Assembly: GCA_024693845.1 (NCBI GenBank)
Contig: JAILKJ010000003.1
Span: 1 to 64,000, forward strand
Source of the DNA: Lachnospiraceae bacterium
GTDB taxonomy: Bacteria > Bacillota > Clostridia > Lachnospirales > Lachnospiraceae
Direction: 5' to 3'
Length of the DNA stretch: 64,000 bases
How positions within the stretch are numbered: position 1 is the first letter of the stretch; each line of letters starts with the position of its first letter. Below the pieces are notes generated by a model. That model was not told the DNA's origin. It saw nothing but the letters and a program-made list of their open reading frames with translations, and made no database searches. Shown here piece after piece: positions 34,752-42,229 of this stretch. Both the position numbers and the translations under genes were made by a program.

Positions 34752-35693
34752 ATGAAGGCTGAAAATTCACGAAATTACAATATCGAGCTCTGGCGCATCG
34801 TCTTTTGTGTCGTCATCGTGATCTACCACTTCGGCATTACCTTCGGCAGGAACCTGCTTGGTGCCGGTTATCTTTGCGTGGAGTTTTACTTCCTGCTCAG
34901 CGGTCTGGGGATTTACATGGCTTATCAAAAGGGAAAAGAGCAGGGCATCAAAGGCCTGTTTCCTTATGCTAAAAGCCGCTTTCTCCGCCTTTATCCGCTG
35001 TATATTGCCAGTATGGCGGCCATGCTGATCTCGGATCTGATCACCCATCAGATTGTCCTTTCCGAAGTTCCCGGATTGTTGAAAAATTGCCTCGCGGAGT
35101 TTTTTATGCTGCAGTGCAGTCCCCTGGGCAACTCCGTTCTTGTCTATACCAACTGGTATGTGGCCACCCTGTTCTGGGGAAGTCTTCTTTACATGCTGAT
35201 CCTTCTTTTGCTGAAAAAAGCGGCCGTCTACGTGATCTGTCCCCTGACGGGCATCGGATTGTATTATTATTACGCCCGCCTTATCGCCAAGATCGACGTT
35301 ATCGTGTCCTATCACGGCTTCCTGCGGGCTCTGGCAGGACTGGGCCTTGGGATCTTTCTGGCGGCTCTTGCAGAGGCTGTAACCCATCTTCGGGATGAAA
35401 AAGCTCCGAATACCGAAAACTCAGCATCCGGAGGGATTTGGATCATATTGGTCATTCCTGCAAACCTGCTTCTGATCTACGCCGTCTATTATTTTGGCAT
35501 AGGGGTCAGGAGCCTGAAGGACTTTGTGATGATAGGTCTGTTTTTCGCAGCACTTTTCCTGCTGGTTTCCGGAAAGGATCCGGTTCCGAAGAAGGGGAGA
35601 AAAATGTTAGCCGTGGCTTCCCGGCTGACCTATCCCGTATATCTGTTCCAGCTGCCTGTGTTGCAGCTTCTGTATTACCTTTCGCAGCGCTGA
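34752..35693 (+). CDS. Acyltransferase 3 family membrane protein
   Basis: The start is placed at 34752 (MKAENSRNYNIELWRI) because GAGGG lies just upstream; the track start at 34713 lacks a ribosome site. The protein has 313 residues and about nine membrane helices. The family signature includes NYNIELWRIVFCVVIVIYHF and the FYFLLSGLGIYMAY segment. Such enzymes O-acetylate or otherwise acylate surface glycans or lipids. The stop directly abuts the aroA stop from the other strand. Substrate unknown. Confidence 0.85.
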   Translation: MKAENSRNYNIELWRIVFCVVIVIYHFGITFGRNLLGAGYLCVEFYFLLSGLGIYMAYQKGKEQGIKGLFPYAKSRFLRLYPLYIASMAAMLISDLITHQIVLSEVPGLLKNCLAEFFMLQCSPLGNSVLVYTNWYVATLFWGSLLYMLILLLLKKAAVYVICPLTGIGLYYYYARLIAKIDVIVSYHGFLRALAGLGLGIFLAALAEAVTHLRDEKAPNTENSASGGIWIILVIPANLLLIYAVYYFGIGVRSLKDFVMIGLFFAALFLLVSGKDPVPKKGRKMLAVASRLTYPVYLFQLPVLQLLYYLSQR

Positions 35694-36971
35694 TCAACGC
35701 ATCAGAGACTCCAGATCCCCATAGAAGCCGGGATAGGAGATATCCACACATTCTTTGTTTTTGATCGTTGTTTCACCCTCAGCCACAAGAGAAGCTACGG
35801 TAAAACTCATGGCGATGCGGTGATCCAGATAGGAATCCAGAGCGGCGCCGGTAAGTGATCCGGTGCCGTTTATGATATATCCGTTCTCTGTGGGGGTGAT
35901 ATCAGCCCCCATCTTTTTCAGATTCTCCGTTACGGTCATGATCCTGTCGGATTCTTTAACCTTCAGCTCAGCGGCATCCTTTACCACAGTTGTTCCCTCG
36001 GCCATGGCAGCCATAACCGCGATCATGGGAAGCTCATCGATGAGAGTGGGGATCAGATCGCCTTCTACAGTAGTTCCTTTCAGTAAGGAGGAGCGTACCA
36101 GCAGATCTGCTACGGGTTCTCCCTCGCCGCCTCTGCGATTTAAGTATTCGATGTTTCCGCCCATTTTCTCGGCAACCTCCAAGATACCTGCCCTGGTGGG
36201 GTTTATGCCCACATTGCGGATCAAAACCTCTGAGCCGGGCACCAGAAGAGCGGCGGCAATGAAGTAGGTGGCAGAGGAAATATCCCCGGGAACCTCAAAA
36301 TCCACGGCATTCAGCTCATTTTCGGGAATAAGGGTTGCGCTGTTGCCTTCACTTTTTACCGTGGCACCTAAGGATCTGAGCATGCGCTCCGTATGATCCC
36401 GGGAAAGCGCAGGCTCGATGACGGTGGTGCTGCCTTCTGCGTACAGGCCTGCCAGCAGGATGGCTGATTTCACCTGGGCGGAGGCTACGGGAGAGTTATA
36501 GGTGATACCCTTTAGAGCGGAAGGCGTGATGTGCAGGGGCGTACAGCCGTTTCCGCCTTCACTTTCTATGGATGCGCCCATTTGGGTCAGTGGATCGATC
36601 ACGCGCCCCATTGGTCGTTTACAGATGGAGGCATCGCCACTGATACGGCTTTCAAAGCTCTGGCCGGCCAGAATGCCGGAAAGCAGTCTTGTGGTGGTGC
36701 CGCTGTTGCCTGTATAGAGAAGATCTGAGGGAGCCTTCAGTCCATGGAGGCCCCGGCCCTGCAGCAGGATCTCTGAGCCTGTATCCTCAATATCGATGCC
36801 CATCTGACGGAAGCAGGAGATGGTGGAGAGGCAGTCCGCCCCTTTCAAAAATCCCGTGATCCTGGTTTTGCCCTTGGAAAGAGCGCCGAACATAACGGCT
36901 CTGTGAGAAATGGATTTGTCACCGGGTACGGTGACTTCCCCTCGAAGCGGTTTAATACTTGATAATGACAT
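35694..36971 (-). CDS. aroA: 3-phosphoshikimate 1-carboxyvinyltransferase (EPSP synthase)
   Basis: The protein has 425 residues, full length, and follows GAGGGATAAAAATC. It joins shikimate 3-phosphate with PEP in the shikimate pathway. Motifs: VPGDKSISHRAVMFGALS, LYTGNSGTTTRLLSGIL, GDASICKRPMGRVIDPL, and KVKESDRIMTVTENLKKMGAD, with DHRIAMSF near the C-terminus. It lies downstream of tyrA on the same strand with a 63-base gap and is probably in the same operon. Convergent with the acyltransferase without any gap. Confidence 0.97.
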   Translation of the reverse strand: MSLSSIKPLRGEVTVPGDKSISHRAVMFGALSKGKTRITGFLKGADCLSTISCFRQMGIDIEDTGSEILLQGRGLHGLKAPSDLLYTGNSGTTTRLLSGILAGQSFESRISGDASICKRPMGRVIDPLTQMGASIESEGGNGCTPLHITPSALKGITYNSPVASAQVKSAILLAGLYAEGSTTVIEPALSRDHTERMLRSLGATVKSEGNSATLIPENELNAVDFEVPGDISSATYFIAAALLVPGSEVLIRNVGINPTRAGILEVAEKMGGNIEYLNRRGGEGEPVADLLVRSSLLKGTTVEGDLIPTLIDELPMIAVMAAMAEGTTVVKDAAELKVKESDRIMTVTENLKKMGADITPTENGYIINGTGSLTGAALDSYLDHRIAMSFTVASLVAEGETTIKNKECVDISYPGFYGDLESLMR

Positions 36972-37034
36972 GATTTTTATCCCTCATACAAATTATTTCA
37001 TGTGACTAACTCATCTGTTAGCTATTGCTGACTT

Positions 37035-38156
37035 TTACCTGAACAGTCGGTAACCCTCACCGCGAAGGACCTCAGCAGCTTTGGCGGCAGTGGCATCGTC
37101 ATAGAATTCGATGCGCAAAGCACCTTCCTGGAATTCGCGGGAATGCATGATGCCGATATTTTTGATGGAAAGATCCTGATCTGCCAGGATGGTAGCTGTC
37201 TTGGCAAGAGAGCCGGGCACATCGGGAATGTCCACATACAGATCGTGTACCTTCTTGATGGGGCCGTGATCGGCGATCTGGAAGCTGTCTCTGTATTCCT
37301 TGGCACCGGAAAACAGCTGATAGAGAGCATCGAGATCCCGCTTTTGCACGATGGAGAGGATCTCTTCCAAAGATCTGATATAGGCCTCCAGCATATCCGT
37401 GATATTCTCACTGTTGGCACGGCAGATGGACTGCCACATCACGGGAGAGGAGGATGCGATCCTGGTAATATCCTTAAAACCGCCGGCGGCGATGAGCTTC
37501 ATGGTCCGATCCTCATCGTCCATATCACGGATCAGACTCACAAGAGCAGCTGCCACGATATGGGGCAGATGACTGATGGCGGCGGTGACTTCGTCATGCT
37601 TGTCGGGGCTCATCACAATGGGGATGGCTCCTGTCTTTGCGATCAGCTCCCGGAAAAATGCCACCTTTTCCTCACTGACTTGCTCCGAAGGAGTCAGGAT
37701 ATAGTAAGCATTCTCTAACAATGAAGCGCCGGAATTGGCATAGCCCGTCTTTTCGCTGCCCGCCATGGGGTGTCCGCCGATAAAGGCCTTCGCCAGCGGG
37801 GTGGAAGCGATAGCCTGGCAGGTACTTTTTTTCACACTTCCCACATCCGTGATCAGGGTGTTATCGCCGATCTTATCGGAGAGCTCAAGGATCATGGAAT
37901 CATTCTCCAGTACCGGCGCACATAAAAAGAGCACCTCGCAGCTGAGGAAGTCGCCTGAAGGGGTATCGAATGCTTCATTTACAACCCCATCCCGAAGGGC
38001 AAGATCCAGTGAGGCACGGTCCCGGTCACAGGCTTTGATCACGGCGCCGGGAAGAGCATTCCGAAGAGCCCTTGCGATGGAGCCTCCGATCAGACCCAGT
38101 CCGAAGAAGCCAATCACGGGATTTTCTGAGATTTGAAAGTCGTTTATTTTTTCCAT
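37035..38156 (-). CDS. tyrA: Prephenate dehydrogenase with ACT domain
   Basis: The protein has about 373 residues (start MEKINDFQISENPV; ATGs at 38162 and 38165 are also possible and none has a good ribosome site). The NAD-binding region is VIGFFGLGLIGGSIARAL, followed by ITDVGSVKKS, GGHPMAGSEKTGY and HDEVTAAISHLPHIVAAAL. A C-terminal ACT domain of about 75 residues (VDIPDVPGSLAKTATILAD) suggests tyrosine feedback. It converts prephenate to 4-hydroxyphenylpyruvate, next to aroA. Confidence 0.95.
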   Translation of the reverse strand: MEKINDFQISENPVIGFFGLGLIGGSIARALRNALPGAVIKACDRDRASLDLALRDGVVNEAFDTPSGDFLSCEVLFLCAPVLENDSMILELSDKIGDNTLITDVGSVKKSTCQAIASTPLAKAFIGGHPMAGSEKTGYANSGASLLENAYYILTPSEQVSEEKVAFFRELIAKTGAIPIVMSPDKHDEVTAAISHLPHIVAAALVSLIRDMDDEDRTMKLIAAGGFKDITRIASSSPVMWQSICRANSENITDMLEAYIRSLEEILSIVQKRDLDALYQLFSGAKEYRDSFQIADHGPIKKVHDLYVDIPDVPGSLAKTATILADQDLSIKNIGIMHSREFQEGALRIEFYDDATAAKAAEVLRGEGYRLFR

Positions 38157-38230
38157 AGACATCATAGTAACGCATTTTTCAGAAAATGAAAAGCACAGGC
38201 CGTTATGTTAGTCAAAATTCCGAAAAAAAG

Positions 38231-38259
38231 TTGTAATTGTAGCAAGAATTTAGTAAAAT
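38231..38259 (+). promoter_or_regulatory. Promoter of the EF-G-like gene
   Basis: TTGTAA (38231-38236), a 17-base spacer and TAAAAT (38254-38259). Confidence 0.6.
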
Positions 38260-38333
38260 ATCCCTAAGTGTATTCCCAAGTGTATGGTTGGGGTCATACG
38301 TGGAATACCAAATTTTTTCGTGGAGGTTACAAA

Positions 38334-40424
38334 ATGAAAGTTTACACAACAGACAAGATCCGAAACGTTGTATTACTGGGGCATGGCGGCGCCGGAAAGA
38401 CTACTCTGGCAGAAGCTTTTGCTTACCTGGGGGGACTGACTTCCAGAATGGGTAAGGTTGAGGACGGAAATACTGTATCTGACTTCGGTAAGGAAGAGCA
38501 GAAGAGAGGTTTTTCCATTTCCACATCCATGATCCCCATCGAGTGGGAAGACTGCAAGATCAATGTATTGGATACTCCCGGATATTTTGACTTTGTCGGC
38601 GAGGTTGAGGAAGCGGTTTCCGCAGCCGATGCAGCCGTTATCGTGATCTCCGGTAAGGCCGGTGTCGAGGTGGGGACCCTCAAGGCATGGGATATCTGTG
38701 AGAAATATAATCTGCCGCGTATGATCTACGTTTCCGATATGGATCAGGACAACGCTTCCTATCGTGAGATCGTTGAGGATCTTATTGCCAGCTACGGCAA
38801 GAAGATCGCTCCTTTCCATTTCCCCATCCGTGAGGAAGGCAAGTTCGTGGGCTATGTAAATGTGGTTTCCGAGACCGGTAACCGTTGGCAGGGCAAGGAA
38901 GTTGTTGAGTGCGACATCCCCGATTACAGCCAGTCTTACCTGGAGCAGTATAAAGAGACCCTGATGGAGGCAGTTGCCGAGACCAGCGAGGATATGATGG
39001 AGCGTTACTTCTCCGGCGAGACCTTCTCTGATGCGGAGATCCGTGCGGCCCTTCGTACCAACGTTATGGATTGTTCCATCATCCCCGTATGCATGGGTTC
39101 CTCCATTACCTGTCAGGGACCTTACACCCTGCTTGATGATATCATCAAGTATTTGCCTTCACCTGAGAACAGGACCATGGCAGGTATCGCGCTGAAGACC
39201 AATGAGATCTTCCAGGCTGACTACGATTTCTCCAAGGCAAAATCCGCCATCGTATTCAAGACCATCGTGGATCCCTTCATCGGTAAGTATTCCCTCATCA
39301 AGATCGCTTCCGGCGTTTTGAAGACCGACGATCTGATGTACAACAAGGATAAAGAGACTGAGGAGAAGATCGGTAAGCTCTATGTGCTTCAGGGGTCCAA
39401 GCCCATTGAAGTTCCCGAGCTTCATGCCGGTGATATCGGCGCACTTGCCAAGCTTTCCAAGGCTCGTACCGGCGATACCCTTTCCACCAAGGCTACGCCC
39501 ATCCAGTATACCAAGGCAGACATCTCCACGCCTTACACCTACATGCGCTACAAGGTAGCCAACAAGGCTGAGATCGACAAGGCCGCTCAGGCGCTTCAGA
39601 AGCTGTCCCATGAGGATCAGACCCTGAAGGTTGTAAACGACAGCGAGAACGGTCAGATGCTTCTGTACGCTATCGGCGATATGCAGCTTGAGGTGGTTAA
39701 GAGCCGTCTTGCCAATGATTACAAGGTTCAGATCGATCTTTCCGAGCCCAAGGTTGCTTATAAGGAGACCATCCGCAAGAAATCCGATGTGGAGGCTAAG
39801 TACAAGAAGCAGTCCGGCGGACATGGTCAGTACGGTCATGTAAAAATGCGCTTCGAGCCTCTCGGCGATCTGGATCAGGCTTATGCCTTCGAGCAGGAAG
39901 TCGTGGGCGGTGCCGTTCCCAAGAACTACTTCCCGGCTGTTGAGAAGGGTATGCAGGACGCAGTCCTCAAGGGCCCTCTGGCTGCTTACCCCGTAGTAGG
40001 CGTTAAGGGTATCCTTTATGACGGATCCTATCACCCTGTTGATTCCTCCGAGATGGCATTCAAGAAGGCTACCATCCAGGCCTTTAAGGACGGCTTCATG
40101 AAGGCTGATCCCATCCTCCTTGAGCCCATTGCCAACCTGAAGGTTACGGTTCCCGACAGCTACACCGGTGATATCATGGGCGACCTTAACAAGCGTCGCG
40201 GCCGCGTTCTGGGTATGAACCCCATCGCAGGCGGTAAGCAGGTGATCGAGGCTGATATCCCCATCAGTGCTCTGACGGGATATTGTACCGTGCTCCGTTC
40301 CATTACCGGCGGACAGGGCGACTATGAATACAAATTTGTTCGTTATGAGCAGGCTCCTTCGGATGTTCAGGCAGCCGAGGTTGAAGCAAGAAAGAGCAAG
40401 CTGACGGATTCCGAGGAAGACTGA
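38334..40424 (+). CDS. Elongation factor G-like GTPase (second EF-G type)
   Basis: The start is at 38334 (MKVYTTDKIRNVVLLGHG), after GGAGGTTACAAA; the track start at 38268 is within the leader. The protein has 696 residues with all EF-G domains. G1 is GHGGAGKTT, G2 region RGFSISTSM and G3 DTPGYFDF, as in the EF-G-like group, not canonical FusA (AHIDAGKTT). The guanine-specificity motif, usually NKxD, reads SDMD (YVSDMDQDNA). It probably acts on ribosomes or in recycling, but this paralog's job is uncertain. It stands just upstream of the LytTR and coiled-coil gene cluster. Confidence 0.85.
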   Translation: MKVYTTDKIRNVVLLGHGGAGKTTLAEAFAYLGGLTSRMGKVEDGNTVSDFGKEEQKRGFSISTSMIPIEWEDCKINVLDTPGYFDFVGEVEEAVSAADAAVIVISGKAGVEVGTLKAWDICEKYNLPRMIYVSDMDQDNASYREIVEDLIASYGKKIAPFHFPIREEGKFVGYVNVVSETGNRWQGKEVVECDIPDYSQSYLEQYKETLMEAVAETSEDMMERYFSGETFSDAEIRAALRTNVMDCSIIPVCMGSSITCQGPYTLLDDIIKYLPSPENRTMAGIALKTNEIFQADYDFSKAKSAIVFKTIVDPFIGKYSLIKIASGVLKTDDLMYNKDKETEEKIGKLYVLQGSKPIEVPELHAGDIGALAKLSKARTGDTLSTKATPIQYTKADISTPYTYMRYKVANKAEIDKAAQALQKLSHEDQTLKVVNDSENGQMLLYAIGDMQLEVVKSRLANDYKVQIDLSEPKVAYKETIRKKSDVEAKYKKQSGGHGQYGHVKMRFEPLGDLDQAYAFEQEVVGGAVPKNYFPAVEKGMQDAVLKGPLAAYPVVGVKGILYDGSYHPVDSSEMAFKKATIQAFKDGFMKADPILLEPIANLKVTVPDSYTGDIMGDLNKRRGRVLGMNPIAGGKQVIEADIPISALTGYCTVLRSITGGQGDYEYKFVRYEQAPSDVQAAEVEARKSKLTDSEED

Positions 40425-40452
40425 TCAGCAAAAGGTTAGCAGAGGGAGACTT

Positions 40453-41163
40453 ATGTTTCATATTGTAGTATGCGATGATGATCCGGTGATCTGCACACAG
40501 TGCAAGGATCTGCTGGAAAAACATTACAAAAAACAAGTCAGTATAACGGTCCTCGGCAGTGCCGAGGACCTGAAGGGGTGGCTGGAGGAGAAGGATAAAG
40601 GCCAGACCAATATCATTCTCCTTGATATCGCCCTGGGAGACGCGGACGGCATTGAGCTGGCAAAGGATATCCGCAGGGATTATCCTCAGATCAAGGTGAT
40701 CCTGCTCTCAGGATATGCGCAGCTGGCCAGCAACGTATTCGATGCGGATCCGGTGTATTTCCTTTCCAAGCCCATCGATTCTTCCAAGCTCTTTGCCTCC
40801 ATGGACAGAGCCATGAAGATCGTGTCCAGCCAGGAGATCAAAGCGGTTACCGTTACCGGTGTGGGCGGCAAGATATTCCGTCTGAAGGTGGATGAGGTGG
40901 TCTACATTGAGACCAGCGGGCGCAACTGCCGCGTACATCTGGATAACGGACAGATACGTGACGTCAACTGCAAGCTTTCCGAGATCCTTTCCATGATGCC
41001 CGACCATGTGGTTGCCACCCATCAGAGCTACGGGTGTAATCTTCACAAGGTCAAGGCCTTTTCCAAGGAGGACGGCATCGATCTGGCAGGCGGCATGAAT
41101 ATTCCCGTCAGCCGCAGGCATTATAAGGGTGTGAAGGAGAAATTAGCACTGCACATGGTATAA
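40453..41163 (+). CDS. LytTR-family (AgrA-like) response regulator
   Basis: The protein has 236 residues; GAGGGAGACTT precedes the start. The receiver domain shows VVCDDDPVIC, phospho-Asp in IILLDIALGDADG, and FLSKPID with the conserved Lys. The LytTR DNA-binding domain occupies about 135 to 235 (VVYIETSGRNCRVHLDNGQ and THQSYGCNLHKVKAF). Such regulators bind direct repeats near promoters and often control peptide-signalled functions. Its partner is the next gene, 15 bases away. The cluster of large helical proteins starts 1.1 kb downstream, so it may be the target. Confidence 0.9.
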   Translation: MFHIVVCDDDPVICTQCKDLLEKHYKKQVSITVLGSAEDLKGWLEEKDKGQTNIILLDIALGDADGIELAKDIRRDYPQIKVILLSGYAQLASNVFDADPVYFLSKPIDSSKLFASMDRAMKIVSSQEIKAVTVTGVGGKIFRLKVDEVVYIETSGRNCRVHLDNGQIRDVNCKLSEILSMMPDHVVATHQSYGCNLHKVKAFSKEDGIDLAGGMNIPVSRRHYKGVKEKLALHMV

Positions 41164-41178
41164 CGAGGTAACAGAATA

Positions 41179-42099
41179 ATGATAAGCCACGGCGAAAAAC
41201 AGCTAATCGGCAGGATGCAGCAGGCCTGGTCGGATATGAAAAGGCCGGATGAGCTGTATCGTGGTTTCCGCAGGATCAGACATGATTTTGCCAACTATAT
41301 ACAAAGCAGCAGTTTCGAATCGGAGGATGAAGGTTTTATCCTCCGACTTCGTGTGTTAAAAAAGAATACACTGGACCTTACCAACGAACTGCTGGAGGAA
41401 GTAAACGAATATATCGCAACGGAGCCTTTGAAGACCTATGACTATCTTACAGAAGAGCTTCCCGAGATGGGAGCAAGGGATGTAAGAGGGCAGGTCCTTC
41501 GAAGGCTCTGGCTGTCTATGCGGGAGTATTTTGCCGTTCAGCTCACAGAGCTTTCCCGGGTAAAAGAGATCCTTGAGCATCTACAGGACAGGCTGGAGAG
41601 AAGCCTCCCCCCCGACGAGGAAGAAAGCAGGATCCATCTGGAGGAGTGCGACAGCATCACCTGTCATATGACGGCAGATGATCCGTTGCTGGCGGCCTAT
41701 GTATACACCCTGAACCGCCGTTGTTCTGAGGCGGGAGGCATGTTCCGGTTCCAGATGGGCATCCCCGTCTGCTTCCAGCAGGATGTGGCGGATCTGTATT
41801 ACATTTTGGGCAGGATCAGTGAAGTGATCGAAGTATTTTTGCAGGAGCTTGCTTTGCAGGAAGAAGTAAAGGGCCGGGGAGGCGAAGATGCGCAGCAGAG
41901 CAGCCCTGTCCTTATCAGGCTGAGACTGGCCGGGAATATGGGCCTTTGGCATCTTTTCCTGGAAATGGGTCCGGCCAGAGAGGGGGATCCTGCATATCTT
42001 GCCAGGGATAAGGCACTGAAAAAGATCCTTCGAAGAATGGACGCTTCTTTCCGGCAGATGCGGGAAGAGGATAAGATCAGGATCGATATTACAGGATAA
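41179..42099 (+). CDS. Degenerate AgrC-like (GHKL) kinase-related protein
   Basis: The protein has 306 residues without membrane helices. Residues 29 to 45 (FRRIRHDFANYIQSS) strongly resemble the phospho-acceptor H box of AgrC-type kinases (RxxRHDxxNxL). A helical dimerisation region follows. The expected ATP-binding N box appears reduced to VADLYYILGRISEVIEVFLQ, without the Asn-Ala core, and I see no G boxes. It is therefore probably not an active kinase but a phosphotransfer or anti-regulator partner for the LytTR gene, 15 bases upstream. This reading is inference from motif remnants. Confidence 0.6.
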   Translation: MISHGEKQLIGRMQQAWSDMKRPDELYRGFRRIRHDFANYIQSSSFESEDEGFILRLRVLKKNTLDLTNELLEEVNEYIATEPLKTYDYLTEELPEMGARDVRGQVLRRLWLSMREYFAVQLTELSRVKEILEHLQDRLERSLPPDEEESRIHLEECDSITCHMTADDPLLAAYVYTLNRRCSEAGGMFRFQMGIPVCFQQDVADLYYILGRISEVIEVFLQELALQEEVKGRGGEDAQQSSPVLIRLRLAGNMGLWHLFLEMGPAREGDPAYLARDKALKKILRRMDASFRQMREEDKIRIDITG

Positions 42100-42128
42100 T
42101 GCAACCTTTTGTGAAAAATCGCGGTATT
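42099..42128 (+). promoter_or_regulatory. Conserved element ATGCAACC-N16-GGTATT, copy A
   Basis: ATGCAACC (42099-42106), 16 bases, GGTATT (42123-42128), at the stop of the preceding gene and about 100 bases before the 978-aa gene. It is the least perfect of four copies. Confidence 0.6.
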
Positions 42129-42229
42129 ATGGTTAAAGCGGCAGGAGCCCGGGAAAGAAGTGGAGATAAGGTTGAGCAGACAAGGAAGCAAAATGAGCAG
42201 CACAAGAAGCAGGCTATGGGGAGGTTCTC

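Noticed and set aside
37022-37420. 132-aa minus-strand ORF inside tyrA
   Set aside because: Alternative frame of the tyrA C-terminal ACT region, same strand.
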